Assembly (NCBI RefSeq): GCF_003259905.1
Contig: NZ_QLMG01000009.1
Span: 62,001-126,000, forward strand
Direction: 5' to 3'
Origin: Salipiger aestuarii
GTDB taxonomy: Bacteria > Pseudomonadota > Alphaproteobacteria > Rhodobacterales > Rhodobacteraceae
DNA length: 64,000 nt
Below, piece by piece: positions 35,389-43,550 of the stretch. The notes below the pieces were generated by a model that had not been told where the DNA came from, made no database searches, and worked only from the letters and a program-made list of their open reading frames with translations. The translations under genes were made by a program, and so were the position numbers. Position 1 is the stretch's first letter. Every line of letters starts with the position of its first letter.

Positions 35389-36546
35389 GTGAACGTGATC
35401 CAAACCCATCTCACCCTGCCGGAAGGCTGGACCAAAGGTGCTGTTATGGCACTAATTTCAGAGGTTGCCCCGCATATAGGCCTGCGCCCGGCGCGCCTCG
35501 CAGTTCTGAACTACATCATCGGGCGGACCCGCGCATCCGACTGGACCTCTCCCCATCGTGAACCGGTGTTTTTTGGCACGCAAGATCTCGCAGCGGTCGA
35601 ACTTGGCAAGACGTCGCGCCAGTTGCGAACGGATGAGGCCGCGCTGGCCAAGCTTGGGCTGATCGTGAAACGTGTCGCGGCGAATGGGGCCCGCTATGGT
35701 CGCGCTGGCCTAGGCTTGATACTGACTCCGCTGATCGCGCGACTGGAAGAGTTCATAGCCCTTCGCGATCGGCTCCGTGCGGAACGGAGGCATTTGCGCG
35801 CTTTGAAGGATCTTCGGTCCCTTCGTTTGCGTCACATGAAACGGTGCATCGCCGCCCTGCCCTCCTCGGCTATCAAAGATCCTGAGATCGTCAAGATTCT
35901 CGCCAGTTTCGATAAATGGCCACGCAGCGATGCTTTAAGCCGTCTCGGTCTGGAGCGGCTCAACGCCCATTTGAAGGTCAGTTCCGATCTGTGCAACAGC
36001 CTTGAAGATTGGCTTGAAAACCATGGGCTTTCTTCCGACCAGCCAGTGGAAAACTTCCGGCCCTTTACACAAAACACCAGAGAAGAAACTCAAACTGTAG
36101 AGACGCCGCCCGCTGTGGATAACTCTGAAAGACACGCGGAAATCGCACAGAGTGAACCGCCATCATCAATTTCCTGCCCCGCGCCACCCGCTCTGACGCC
36201 AGAGAATCTATATCGCATTGCCGGCGACGGCTTACGCATGATGCTTGACGCGAGCCGAGATCAGAACCGACCTCTCAAAGAGCGCGACATCATCGAGGCT
36301 GCCTGGGCGTTGCTGCCGATGCTCGATATCCATGCTTCAGTTTGGCACGAGGGCCAGAGCACCTTGGGCGACCACGGGTTGGCTTTCTGCCTACTATTGG
36401 TTGATGCGCAGCGAGATCACCCGAGCTACCCTGTTCGCAATCCTGGCGGTTTGATGCGCGAACTGATCCGTCGAGCCAAGGCAGGAAGGCTGGACTTCGA
36501 TGCAAGCGTTGCGGCTCTGCAAAAACGGCGCAATGGGGTGAGGTAG
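35389..36546 (+). CDS. repC: RepC-family plasmid replication initiator
   Basis: A 385-residue protein. The N-terminal region (PEGWTKGAVMALISEVAP, LAVLNYIIGRTRASDW, FFGTQDLAAVELGKTSRQLR) and the conserved GARYGRAGLGLILTPLIAR are hallmarks of RepC. The C-terminus (NLYRIAGDGLRMML, RNPGGLMRELIRRAKAGRL) fits too. A GTG at 35389 with AAGGA eight bases before it is chosen over the GTG at 35326. No repA or repB adjoins it, so this is a solitary repC; such plasmids are known in Rhodobacterales. In RepABC plasmids the origin lies inside repC, so the replication origin of this element may be in this gene. Confidence 0.88.
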   Translation: MNVIQTHLTLPEGWTKGAVMALISEVAPHIGLRPARLAVLNYIIGRTRASDWTSPHREPVFFGTQDLAAVELGKTSRQLRTDEAALAKLGLIVKRVAANGARYGRAGLGLILTPLIARLEEFIALRDRLRAERRHLRALKDLRSLRLRHMKRCIAALPSSAIKDPEIVKILASFDKWPRSDALSRLGLERLNAHLKVSSDLCNSLEDWLENHGLSSDQPVENFRPFTQNTREETQTVETPPAVDNSERHAEIAQSEPPSSISCPAPPALTPENLYRIAGDGLRMMLDASRDQNRPLKERDIIEAAWALLPMLDIHASVWHEGQSTLGDHGLAFCLLLVDAQRDHPSYPVRNPGGLMRELIRRAKAGRLDFDASVAALQKRRNGVR

Positions 36547-36710
36547 AGTTTCCAACCCGCAACTGTACTTGCCCAAAAACGCGCTGAAAATCTGGTAATG
36601 AAGTTTATGTAAAATACGACTGTAATTTATATTAAGTGCTCGAATAATCGCCATCGACCACGCGACAAGATGTAGAAGCCGAGCAATCAATCTGTGTCAG
36701 AAGAAACTCC

Positions 36711-36741
36711 TTGAAGCTCTAGTTGGTAGAGGTTCTATGGT
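36711..36741 (+). promoter_or_regulatory. MerR-type promoter/operator before L,D-transpeptidase gene
   Basis: The -35 is TTGAAG (36711-36716) and the -10 is TATGGT (36736-36741), separated by exactly 19 bases. The spacer carries the dyad CTCTA-GTTGG-TAGAG. The overlong 19-base spacer with an internal dyad is diagnostic of MerR-activated promoters. The L,D-transpeptidase gene starts 60 bases downstream. Confidence 0.7.
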
Positions 36742-36800
36742 ACATCAAACGCCGTTTCTCGTGTCACGGCATTCGCCAGACAAAGCTGGAAGAGTATAGT

Positions 36801-37466
36801 ATGCTGACTAGACGACATTTCGTGATGACCACCGCCGCCCTCTTTTCTGCTCCGGTTGCCAGCCCGGTGCTGGCAAATACCTGGCCGACCGAATCGCAGA
36901 AGGTTGCCTGGGACGCACAGGTGACGCCGCCCGGCTTTGACCCGGCAACCTCGAACCCCTGGGGCTTACATCCGCGGTTTCTCCCGACCCGGGTGGCCGC
37001 GAAAGACCGGCTGACACCGGGCGACATTCATGTCGATGCGGTTGCGCGCTACCTTTATCAGATCGAGGAGGGCGGGACTGCCATGCGCTATGGCGTCGCC
37101 ATTGCTCGTGGTGATCTGTACGAACCAGGTACATACACGATCAAGCGTAAAGTCAGATGGCCGCATTGGCAGCCGACGCAGAACATGATCGACCGCGACC
37201 CAGAACTCTACGCTGATATCGCCGACGGTATGGAGCCCGGACCTAAGAATGCGCTTGGGTCGCGAGCTCTCTATCTCTTTCTCGGCGACCGGGACACTTA
37301 TCTCCGCATTCACGGTACGCCACAGCCGAGAAGCATTGGCGGTCGTGCAAGTTCCGGCTGCGTCAGAATGGTCATGGCGCACATAAACGAGCTTTATCCC
37401 AACGTCGATATTGGTTCGACGGCTTTCCTCTACTCGGCCGAGGACAGTGTCACTGCGGGAAGCTGA
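36801..37466 (+). CDS. L,D-transpeptidase (YkuD), exported
   Basis: A 221-residue product. MLTRRHFVMTTAALFSAPVA is a Tat-like signal with twin arginines. The YkuD catalytic region is LRIHGTPQPRSIGG followed by SSGCVRM, with active-site His and Cys present. The segment ALGSRALYLFLGD precedes it as in the family. These enzymes form 3-3 cross-links in peptidoglycan or attach lipoproteins to it. The gene is monocistronic behind a MerR-type promoter. Two other members occur at 37837 and 50164. Confidence 0.9.
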   Translation: MLTRRHFVMTTAALFSAPVASPVLANTWPTESQKVAWDAQVTPPGFDPATSNPWGLHPRFLPTRVAAKDRLTPGDIHVDAVARYLYQIEEGGTAMRYGVAIARGDLYEPGTYTIKRKVRWPHWQPTQNMIDRDPELYADIADGMEPGPKNALGSRALYLFLGDRDTYLRIHGTPQPRSIGGRASSGCVRMVMAHINELYPNVDIGSTAFLYSAEDSVTAGS

Positions 37467-37549
37467 GGCCGTGTACCAAAGCACCATCGGTCAGGGAAAG
37501 TGACGGGAGTTTATCCTAGCCGGGGAGCACTTCGGATTACTGAACCCCG

Positions 37550-37819
37550 CTAGGCCGCCGGCGCGGTACAAATCGGATTTCCGCGAGGGGTTCGGAGCGG
37601 CACCAGGGTAACTTCCACGGGACCGTTGTGCAGATACCAGTAGCAGCCGTCTTCCGGCAAAAGGCGCGCGGACTGAAGATCCTGACCCGTTGCGGCCATA
37701 GCGACGACTGCATCCGGCAGTGGTCTGTTTTGTGCAGTGTCGGGCCCGCCAGGAATAGAAGCGGAACACGCTCCCAACAAAAACGCTGCTGGGAGAAGTA
37801 AGCCAAGATGAATTCGCAT
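37550..37819 (-). CDS. Small lipoprotein
   Basis: An 89-residue product with a lipoprotein signal (RIHLGLLLPAAFLLGAC, lipobox LGAC). The mature part has VVAMAATGQDLQSARLLPEDGCYWY, a pattern common to short outer-membrane lipoproteins of alphaproteobacteria with two Cys. It lies 17 bases after the L,D-transpeptidase gene on the same strand and is probably co-transcribed with it. Function is unknown; a link to the cell wall through the neighbouring transpeptidase is plausible. Confidence 0.7.
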   Translation of the reverse strand: MRIHLGLLLPAAFLLGACSASIPGGPDTAQNRPLPDAVVAMAATGQDLQSARLLPEDGCYWYLHNGPVEVTLVPLRTPRGNPICTAPAA

Positions 37820-37836
37820 ATTTAAAATTTCCGCCC

Positions 37837-38430
37837 TTAGAACAACTTAACCTGAGTACCAACCTCGGCTAATCCAAACAACTCTTCGATATGTTCGTTG
37901 TAGAGGCCGATGCAGCCGTTCGACGATTGTCGACCGATCTTGCGCGTGTCACCTGTGCCGTGAACGCGGTAGTACTGCCATGACAGATAAAGGGCGTGTG
38001 TTCCAAGGGGATTGTCGGGGCCAGGGCCAACGAAATCCGGCCATTCGGGATTGCGCTCCTTCATCGACGGCGTAGGTCGCCAGCTCGGGCCATCCACCTT
38101 GCGAACGATTTCGGTGTAACCGCGCCGCGTCAACTCCTCCGTAAGAGGGACGCTGGAGGGGTAAAGCTTGTAGACGTTTTCGTCTTCCGACCAGAACTGC
38201 ACCGCGCGGGAGTCAATGTCGCAGAGAATCGCGCCATTCCGCAGGTTGTCAAAATGATCTTGCCAGGACGCAACCCTAAACCCGGAAATATTGCTTCGCA
38301 CCGCCGGTGTCGCCAGACCCTCGTTTGTCTGTGCCACTCCCCTGCCGGTTCCGAGAACCAAGCCGCTTGCGGCGGCCCCCAGGAGCGCAGCCCTGCGCGT
38401 GACTGACATGTCGTTCGCTCGTTTCATCAT
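37837..38430 (-). CDS. L,D-transpeptidase (YkuD), Tat-exported
   Basis: A 197-residue product. VTRRAALLGAAASGLVLGTG is a Tat-type signal. The catalytic part reads YYRVHGTGDTRKIG and then SSNGCIGLYNEHIEEL, with the His and Cys of the YkuD fold. PLGTHALYLSWQ precedes it. GAGGTTTT lies just before the ATGATG start, leaving 38430 or 38427 possible. A degenerate MerR-type promoter sits upstream, and a small lipoprotein gene follows. Confidence 0.9.
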   Translation of the reverse strand: MMKRANDMSVTRRAALLGAAASGLVLGTGRGVAQTNEGLATPAVRSNISGFRVASWQDHFDNLRNGAILCDIDSRAVQFWSEDENVYKLYPSSVPLTEELTRRGYTEIVRKVDGPSWRPTPSMKERNPEWPDFVGPGPDNPLGTHALYLSWQYYRVHGTGDTRKIGRQSSNGCIGLYNEHIEELFGLAEVGTQVKLF

Positions 38431-38459
38431 GAAAACCTCAAATTTTATCTGTTTGGACT

Positions 38460-38490
38460 ATTCTCGGACCTCCACCCACTAGAGCTTCAA
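38460..38490 (-). promoter_or_regulatory. Degenerate MerR-type promoter before L,D-transpeptidase gene
   Basis: On the minus strand TTGAAG (38490-38485) is followed by 19 bases beginning CTCTAG and then GAGAAT (38465-38460). The -35 and the left half-site match the other sites well, but the right half-site and -10 are weaker. It lies 30 bases before the gene start. Confidence 0.45.
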
Positions 38491-38535
38491 CAGGCTGCCA
38501 CTCACAAAGCCGTGAGATCAGCTGTCCTTATGCTG

Positions 38536-39093
38536 TCAGAGAAACCTGCGGGTTGTGCGGAGGTAGCCTCGGTAAGCTTCCCCGTAGCGATCAATCAACC
38601 AGCGCTCTTCAGCGAAGGGCGCGAGTGCCAATGCAGTAACGCCGGTGATAATCACTGGCCACGCGAGGATCGAGGCGGAGAGCAGTCCGATCCCGATGAG
38701 GATCGCCATGTCAGCCACATACTGAGGATTGCGGGAGAACCGGTAAAGGCCACGGGTCCGCAGAACGCCTTCATCACCACTCGTCGCCGCCATCCCAAGT
38801 TGCATCACACCGGACCAGACAACGGCATTGCCCAGAACGATCAGACAAAGCCCTAGACCCCAACGTATGATCCATGGGAAGTCGAGCTCACCCCATTCTA
38901 GCAGAGCCAAAACGATGGCAGATCCGAAGCCGACGCACGTAAGTCCCCAGACGACAATCTTGTGGGCTCCTGTAGAGTGAATCGGCGGCCAGACTCGTCG
39001 CTCCGGTTGGAACATGGACCAGAGTATACCCGCGACCAGCAACAGATTGGCCGCACAACCCAGCACGAGAACCACGGTTTTGAGGTCACCCAT
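38536..39093 (-). CDS. Isoprenylcysteine carboxyl methyltransferase-like membrane protein
   Basis: A 185-residue membrane protein with four or five hydrophobic helices. The C-terminal GLYRFSRNPQYVADMAILIG and FAEERWLIDRYGEAYRGYLR are the cofactor-binding signature of the ICMT/PEMT methyltransferase superfamily. The ATG overlaps the end of the cation-efflux gene; 39093 (GGGTGACC context) is preferred to 39099. Members of this family recur in czc-type metal clusters, with unknown substrate. It is the last gene of a three-gene unit behind a MerR-type promoter. Confidence 0.8.
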   Translation of the reverse strand: MGDLKTVVLVLGCAANLLLVAGILWSMFQPERRVWPPIHSTGAHKIVVWGLTCVGFGSAIVLALLEWGELDFPWIIRWGLGLCLIVLGNAVVWSGVMQLGMAATSGDEGVLRTRGLYRFSRNPQYVADMAILIGIGLLSASILAWPVIITGVTALALAPFAEERWLIDRYGEAYRGYLRTTRRFL

Positions 39094-39994
39094 GACCATA
39101 CCTGTGTGCGTCCCGATGTTTGGTCGCTGAGCGTTCAAACTCCAGCGTTGAGTGGTCGATCCCGAATTCCTCGTCGAGGCGGGTCTTGATTGCCGTCTTG
39201 ATGTTTTCGAGGTCATCCCAGCGGTCCTCGGCGATTACGACGTGGGTATCGAGCGCCGCACGATGCTCCTGCATCTGCCAGAAATGTGCGTGATGAACTT
39301 CCTCGACTCCGTCCACGTCCTCCACGGCCGCGATAACCTTGTCCGTGTCGATATCGGGCGGGCTTCCCAACATCAGGGTGCGGATCGGGCCACCGATCTC
39401 GCTGAAGGCGAGCCAGAGGATATAGGCGGCAATCCCGATGGTGATCGCCGGATCAACCCAGCGGACATCGTAGAGAAGGATGAGAACGCCACCGACGATC
39501 ACGGCCACAGACGCCAGCGCATCGCTGAGGTTGTGGAGGAACAGCGCCCGGATGTTCACGCTGCCTTTCTGCATCGAATAGGTCAGCCACGCGGTGAGGG
39601 TATCGATGAACAGCGCCACACTGCCCAGGATGACCACGGTCCAACCCGCGACTTCGGGCGGATCAACAAACCGCATCGCGCCCTCATAGACCAGATAAAG
39701 GCCGATGATGATCAGCGAGGTATAATTGATAAGCGCGGCGACGATCTCGACCCTGCCATATCCGAAGGTCATTTTCGCATCGGCCGGGCGGCGCGCGATC
39801 TTGCGCGCGCCGAATGCGATGACGAGCGACGCCATGTCGGAGAAGTTGTGGATGGCATCCGCGATCAGCGCGAGGCTGCCGGATAGTATCCCGCCGACAA
39901 TCTGCGCGACCGTCAGGAGGCCGTTTGCCCAGATGGCAATGGCAACCCGCCGGTCGCCTTCTTTAGGCTCCATATGGGCATGATCATGCGGCAC
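39086..39994 (-). CDS. Cation diffusion facilitator (CzcD/ZitB type)
   Basis: A 302-residue transporter. Start GTG at 39994 is chosen because AGGAGG lies six bases upstream. The N-terminus PHDHAHMEPKEGDRR is His-rich. Six helices include LIADAIHNFSDMASLVIAFG, with the HxxxD metal site, and HNLSDALASVAVIVGG, the second HxxxD. A cytoplasmic domain follows (VEEVHHAHFWQMQEHRAALD). It exports Zn, Cd or Co by proton exchange. It overlaps the transglutaminase-like gene by 11 bases. Confidence 0.92.
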   Translation of the reverse strand: MPHDHAHMEPKEGDRRVAIAIWANGLLTVAQIVGGILSGSLALIADAIHNFSDMASLVIAFGARKIARRPADAKMTFGYGRVEIVAALINYTSLIIIGLYLVYEGAMRFVDPPEVAGWTVVILGSVALFIDTLTAWLTYSMQKGSVNIRALFLHNLSDALASVAVIVGGVLILLYDVRWVDPAITIGIAAYILWLAFSEIGGPIRTLMLGSPPDIDTDKVIAAVEDVDGVEEVHHAHFWQMQEHRAALDTHVVIAEDRWDDLENIKTAIKTRLDEEFGIDHSTLEFERSATKHRDAHRYGHG

Positions 39995-40754
39995 GAGAAG
40001 CCTCCTCATGGCCGTGGTTTGGCCGGCTGAGCCCTGGAACGCTTGGCAAACGACCAGCGCGGATCGCCCTGACGCGGGCATTCATCCAATGGCGAATGAG
40101 GTGCCGATAGATCCAGTCGCGCAGGGGGCCAAACGCCTGACGATGGTGCTCATAAAACATGTCAGGATTATCGAATGTTCCAAAATCGCGGGCGATGCCG
40201 GTCTTCTGGATATATGTACTCTCCCCCGTCCATCCGACTGGCGGTGCGCTCAAGCAGTCGGTCCCGGCACCGTAGCCGCATAGGGACCGTGTCTCGGGAA
40301 ACGACCGCTGCAGGGCCAACAGGAAGGGTGTGTCGAGGATGAAGCCCTCAAGATCGACCCATCCTGCCTCGGTCTCGACCTCGATCCATGAGTGGAGGAT
40401 TTCTGCGGGTGCGATCGGATAGATCAGTTCAGGCACGACGCCCCGTTGCAACGCTTTGTGGATTGTGAAGCCGTGCAAGCGGCATCTTACGCCGACAGCG
40501 CGTAGAAGCGCCATCAGCAGCGTTCCCTTCGTGTTGCATTGTCCATACCTGTCGTCGAGTACTTCAGAGGCAGGAATGTCGTCGGCGCGGTTATAGCCAA
40601 AGTCGATCTCGTTTCGCACGAAGTCGTAGATTGCACCAATTCGATCATGCAACGGCAAGGTTCCCCACCCCCGGTCGGCGATCAGAGCGGCAAGTGAAGG
40701 ATGCCTGAAATCCAAGAGTGGCGTCGACGAAAGCAGCGGGTCAACAGGGGTCAT
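39984..40754 (-). CDS. Transglutaminase-like domain protein
   Basis: A 256-residue soluble protein. The cysteine of the triad is in DDRYGQCNTKGTLLMALLRA, the His in AEILHSWIEVE, and the Asp in WVDLEGFILD, all in family order. Length and start (MTPVDPLLSSTPLL) are normal. It is probably a cysteine protease-like or peptide-modifying enzyme, and no substrate can be named. It is the first gene after a MerR-type promoter and is coupled to a metal exporter, an unusual partnership. Confidence 0.8.
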   Translation of the reverse strand: MTPVDPLLSSTPLLDFRHPSLAALIADRGWGTLPLHDRIGAIYDFVRNEIDFGYNRADDIPASEVLDDRYGQCNTKGTLLMALLRAVGVRCRLHGFTIHKALQRGVVPELIYPIAPAEILHSWIEVETEAGWVDLEGFILDTPFLLALQRSFPETRSLCGYGAGTDCLSAPPVGWTGESTYIQKTGIARDFGTFDNPDMFYEHHRQAFGPLRDWIYRHLIRHWMNARVRAIRAGRLPSVPGLSRPNHGHEEASRAA

Positions 40755-40783
40755 GAGCGTTTCCTAGAATCAACTATACAGAG

Positions 40784-40814
40784 ATGATAGTTTCTACAGT
40801 CACTGTAGCTTCAA
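40784..40814 (-). promoter_or_regulatory. MerR-type promoter/operator for transglutaminase-CDF-ICMT operon
   Basis: On the minus strand the -35 is TTGAAG (40814-40809), the -10 is TATCAT (40789-40784), and the spacer is exactly 19 bases. It contains the perfect palindrome CTACAGT-G-ACTGTAG (40808-40794). It is 30 bases before the gene. Confidence 0.8.
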
Positions 40815-40840
40815 CCTTTATCTTGTCGCGACGCGAGAGA

Positions 40841-41458
40841 CTATTCTGGTTGGTGATTGTGAACTGCCTTGTGATGCTCGTCATGCGCGTCCCGCAGGAT
40901 GCCTATGCCGCCCCACGCCGCGATGCCAGCCACCGCGACCCCGACAACGAGGTCGGGCCAGTTGCTGCCCAACCACCAAACGAGACCGCCCGCGATCAGG
41001 ATGCCGCCGTTCGATGCGAAATCGTTGAGGCTGAAGGTGTTGGCGGCCCGGATGTTCACGTCCGGTTCCTTCAGTCGCCCGAGCAGCCAGATGCAGGCGA
41101 GGTTGACGACCGCAGCGATCAGCGACATTGCGATCATCAGAGTTCCGAGCGGTTCGGAACCGCCGACATAGCGCCGCCAAGCGTCAATCAGAATGCCAAC
41201 CGCAAAGATCAGAAGCAATCCGCCGGATACGTTCGCGGCACCCCGCTTCCACTTCGACGACCGGGACAAGGCCAGTAGGCTGATGCCATAGACGAGGCTG
41301 TCGGATGTGTTGTCGAGACCATTGGCGATCAGGGCGCTGGAATCGCCGATAGCTCCCGTGGCGAAGAACCCCGCAGCGATTGCGAGATTGAGACCGAGAA
41401 CAATCCAGAGCGTCTGGCGCTCTTTTTCATTCTTCCCGCTGAATTCGCTTTCGACCAT
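40841..41458 (-). CDS. Cation efflux family transporter, short form
   Basis: A 205-residue membrane protein with six predicted helices. GLNLAIAAGFFATGAIGDSS and ALIANGLDNTSDSLVYGISL carry the metal-site DxxxD (in place of the HxxxD of most CDF proteins), and NDFASNGGILIAGGLVWWLG carries the second site. It lacks the C-terminal cytoplasmic domain of normal CDF proteins. The C-terminal tail HDEHHKAVHNH is His-rich and may sense metal. It has its own MerR-type promoter at 41531. Confidence 0.85.
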   Translation of the reverse strand: MVESEFSGKNEKERQTLWIVLGLNLAIAAGFFATGAIGDSSALIANGLDNTSDSLVYGISLLALSRSSKWKRGAANVSGGLLLIFAVGILIDAWRRYVGGSEPLGTLMIAMSLIAAVVNLACIWLLGRLKEPDVNIRAANTFSLNDFASNGGILIAGGLVWWLGSNWPDLVVGVAVAGIAAWGGIGILRDAHDEHHKAVHNHQPE

Positions 41459-41530
41459 CGAACTGGCAAACCTTCCGATTTCTAAGAAAGGGGGCAGAAA
41501 CGCCCTCTTCGGATGCCGCTATCAAAAAGA

Positions 41531-41561
41531 TATATAGAACCTCTAGCGACTGTAGATCCAA
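41531..41561 (-). promoter_or_regulatory. MerR-type promoter/operator for short CDF gene
   Basis: On the minus strand the -35 is TTGGAT (41561-41556) and the -10 is TATATA (41536-41531), 19 bases apart. The spacer holds CTACAGTCGCTAGAG, an imperfect dyad matching the other sites. The gene starts about 73 bases downstream. Confidence 0.75.
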
Positions 41562-41571
41562 GAGAATTTAT

Positions 41572-41898
41572 CTACGTCTCTCTCGGCACCGAAAGAATAA
41601 TCGCGGCACCGATCAAACAGATAGACGTCCCTATGAAGTCCCATCTGTCAGGTCGCTGGCCCTCGACGAACCACATCCAGAGCATGGAGGCCCCGATGTA
41701 GATGCCGCCGTAGGCTGCGAAAGCGCGGCCCGCTGCGCTGGTTTCGACCTGCGCCAGCAACCAGCCGAAAAGCGCGAGCGCGAATATGCCGGGTGCGAGC
41801 CAGAGCGGTGATGCCCCAAGACGCCACCACGCCCAGATAGCGAAACACCCGCTGATCTCTGCGACAGCAGCTAGCGGATAGGCAATTGCGACGTTCAA
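41572..41898 (-). CDS. ynfA: YnfA family (UPF0060) membrane protein
   Basis: A 108-residue membrane protein, the usual YnfA size when started at TTG 41898, whose TTG overlaps the merR stop (TTGA). [20 protein letters not shown] and [20 protein letters not shown] with [10 protein letters not shown] are family signatures. Four short helices are present. It belongs to a small-multidrug-resistance-like family; metal transport has been suggested but not proven. It is encoded with merR. Confidence 0.88.
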   Translation of the reverse strand: MNVAIAYPLAAVAEISGCFAIWAWWRLGASPLWLAPGIFALALFGWLLAQVETSAAGRAFAAYGGIYIGASMLWMWFVEGQRPDRWDFIGTSICLIGAAIILSVPRET

Positions 41899-42323
41899 GC
41901 CCCAATCTCGTCGTGCTCGGTCAGACATTCCGCATGGTCTCGAAGGACCTCCAGAACCTTGCACTCCGCAACGCTGTCACCGTCGCATTCGGCGACCATG
42001 CGTTTCAATTCCTTCTTAAGCGCTTGCAGACGCTTGATCCGCTGTTCGACTTGGTGGAGTTGCCGACGCGCGATCGAATCCGCCTCCGCGCAGGATTGGG
42101 ACGGGTTGTCCGAGAGGTCCAGCAGCTCCCGGATGGAGTCGAGCGAAAATCCGAGCTGGCGTGAGTGCCGGATGAAAGCCAGCCGGTCGAGGTCCTTTTC
42201 AAAGTAACGGCGCTGGCCGCCTGCGGTCCTTCCGGCCTCGTTCATCAAACCGATTTCTTCGTAGTAGCGGATCGTCTGAACCTTGGTTCCGGTTCTCCGC
42301 GAGAGTGTTCCAATTGCCAGCAT
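41895..42323 (-). CDS. MerR-family metal-responsive regulator (ZntR/CadR/PbrR-like)
   Basis: A 142-residue regulator. The helix-turn-helix is [20 protein letters not shown], then [17 protein letters not shown] long dimerisation helix carries [16 protein letters not shown]. Cysteines that could bind metal are at QSCAEAD (about 79), VAECDGD (about 112), AECKVLE (about 119) and AECLTEH (about 130), the layout of ZntR/CadR/PbrR. Its own start lies 16 bases past a dyad (CTACAAAGACTGTAG). It probably drives the CTCTAG/CTACAG promoters of the island. Confidence 0.9.
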   Translation of the reverse strand: MLAIGTLSRRTGTKVQTIRYYEEIGLMNEAGRTAGGQRRYFEKDLDRLAFIRHSRQLGFSLDSIRELLDLSDNPSQSCAEADSIARRQLHQVEQRIKRLQALKKELKRMVAECDGDSVAECKVLEVLRDHAECLTEHDEIGA

Positions 42324-42338
42324 GTGCGATCCTTCAAT

Positions 42339-42353
42339 CTACAAAGACTGTAG
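42339..42353 (-). promoter_or_regulatory. Dyad before merR (autoregulatory site)
   Basis: CTACA-AAGAC-TGTAG is a perfect dyad 16 bases upstream of the merR start. It resembles the operator dyads elsewhere in the island but lacks a clear 19-base promoter, so repression of merR by its own product is more likely than activation. Confidence 0.55.
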
Positions 42354-42433
42354 CTTACTGAAGAGACAACTCCATTGAAAAGACAAAGGTTTCACTTTGG
42401 CGTGACTTCGGACAACAAAAAGTAACTTTTCGC

Positions 42434-42464
42434 TTGAACCTCTATCTGCTGTAGCTTGTATCCC
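42434..42464 (+). promoter_or_regulatory. MerR-type promoter/operator for sco-dsb-lspA-lnt operon
   Basis: The -35 is TTGAAC (42434-42439) and the -10 is TATCCC (42459-42464), with exactly 19 bases between. The spacer begins CTCTATCTGCTGTAG. The first gene starts 38 bases downstream. The dyad is imperfect. Confidence 0.7.
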
Positions 42465-42501
42465 GCGCACAGACAAACTGAACAGGTGGGTAGCGCAAGC
42501 A

Positions 42502-43110
42502 ATGAAGAAGGTCCGGATAGTTCTCTGGTCGGCAGTGGTTGTCGCTGCGGCGGTGTCAGCCACGCTTTGGATGACTGAACGCAATCAGGGACCGGTCGCC
42601 GCGCGTGTTGATCCTGAGGCCGAGAGTTTCACTGCGGATTTTGAGCTGACGGACCATACCGGTATGGTGCAGACCGACGAGGATTTCCGAGGGCGCTGGA
42701 TGCTCGTCTTTTTCGGATTTGCGAACTGCCCCGACGTGTGTCCCATGGGGCTCGCAACCATCGCGCAGGTCATGGACGAGCTCGGCACCCAAAATTCCGC
42801 CGTCCAGCCCCTGTTCATCACGGTTGACCCGGAAAGGGATACGCCAAGTGCTCTGGCCAACTACGTTCCCCAGTTTGGTCAGGGGATCCTTGGGTTGAGC
42901 GGACCGCCGGACCAAATCGAACGCACTGCCGAGACCTTCAAGATCTACTACCAGAAGATCGAGGAAGCCTCGGCGCCCGACGGCTATACGATGGGGCATA
43001 CGTCGTCCTTCCTTCTCTTCGATCCGGAAAGCGAATTTGTCCGCATCTACGAATACGACGAGGAACCCGGACTGATCGTTACTGATCTTCGCGAAAGGAT
43101 CGGCGCGTGA
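42502..43110 (+). CDS. Sco1/SenC family copper/thiol protein
   Basis: A 202-residue membrane-anchored thioredoxin-fold protein. One N-terminal helix (IVLWSAVVVAAAVSATLW) is followed by FFGFANCPDVCPMGL (CxxxC, about 77-81) and a distal His in YTMGHTSSFLLF, the Sco copper site. It delivers copper to, or reduces thiols of, cytochrome oxidase CuA, or acts as a thiol-redox protein. It opens the operon that runs to the small membrane gene at 50138. Confidence 0.92.
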   Translation: MKKVRIVLWSAVVVAAAVSATLWMTERNQGPVAARVDPEAESFTADFELTDHTGMVQTDEDFRGRWMLVFFGFANCPDVCPMGLATIAQVMDELGTQNSAVQPLFITVDPERDTPSALANYVPQFGQGILGLSGPPDQIERTAETFKIYYQKIEEASAPDGYTMGHTSSFLLFDPESEFVRIYEYDEEPGLIVTDLRERIGA

Positions 43111-43550
43111 CAGCTAGCCCAGACGCAACGCCAAGCGCCGCGAGCCCGGTGGCTTTCCTCTTCGCGGCATGGTTCGTCGCCTTGTCCGCGTCGCTTGCCG
43201 TGCTCTTCATCGGAGAGGTTCTGGGGCAGACCCCCTGCAATCTGTGCTGGTTCCAGCGTGCCTTCATGTTTCCGCTCGCGATCATCCTCGGGGTGGCGGC
43301 GTGGCGCGCCGACCTCTCGATCTGGCGCTATGCCGCGCCGCTCGCGGTTCTGGGTGGTGCCGTCGCCCTTTACCATTCCCTGCTTTACGCAGGGATCGTG
43401 CCGGCGCCGATCGTCCCCTGCACGGCGTCCGGGCCATCCTGCACCGATGACGCGATGCTGATCCTTGGCCTGCCAATCCCTCTGCTCTCCCTGCTGACGT
43501 TCGGGGCAATCCTTGTCCTTCTCATTCAACTTCGACGGATATCAATATGA
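43107..43550 (+). CDS. dsbB: DsbB-type disulfide oxidoreductase
   Basis: A 147-residue four-helix membrane protein starting at GTG overlapping the sco stop (GTGA). The first cysteine pair is TPCNLCWFQRAFMFPLA (about 44-47) and the second is VPCTASGPSCTDD (about 105 and 112). Both pairs match DsbB, which passes electrons from DsbA-like proteins to quinone. The next gene supplies the thioredoxin partner. Confidence 0.9.
   Translation: MTASPDATPSAASPVAFLFAAWFVALSASLAVLFIGEVLGQTPCNLCWFQRAFMFPLAIILGVAAWRADLSIWRYAAPLAVLGGAVALYHSLLYAGIVPAPIVPCTASGPSCTDDAMLILGLPIPLLSLLTFGAILVLLIQLRRISI

Noticed and set aside
36547-36710. AT-rich stretch after repC considered as an origin with iterons
   Set aside because: No direct repeats of iteron size were seen; in RepC plasmids the origin is expected within repC.
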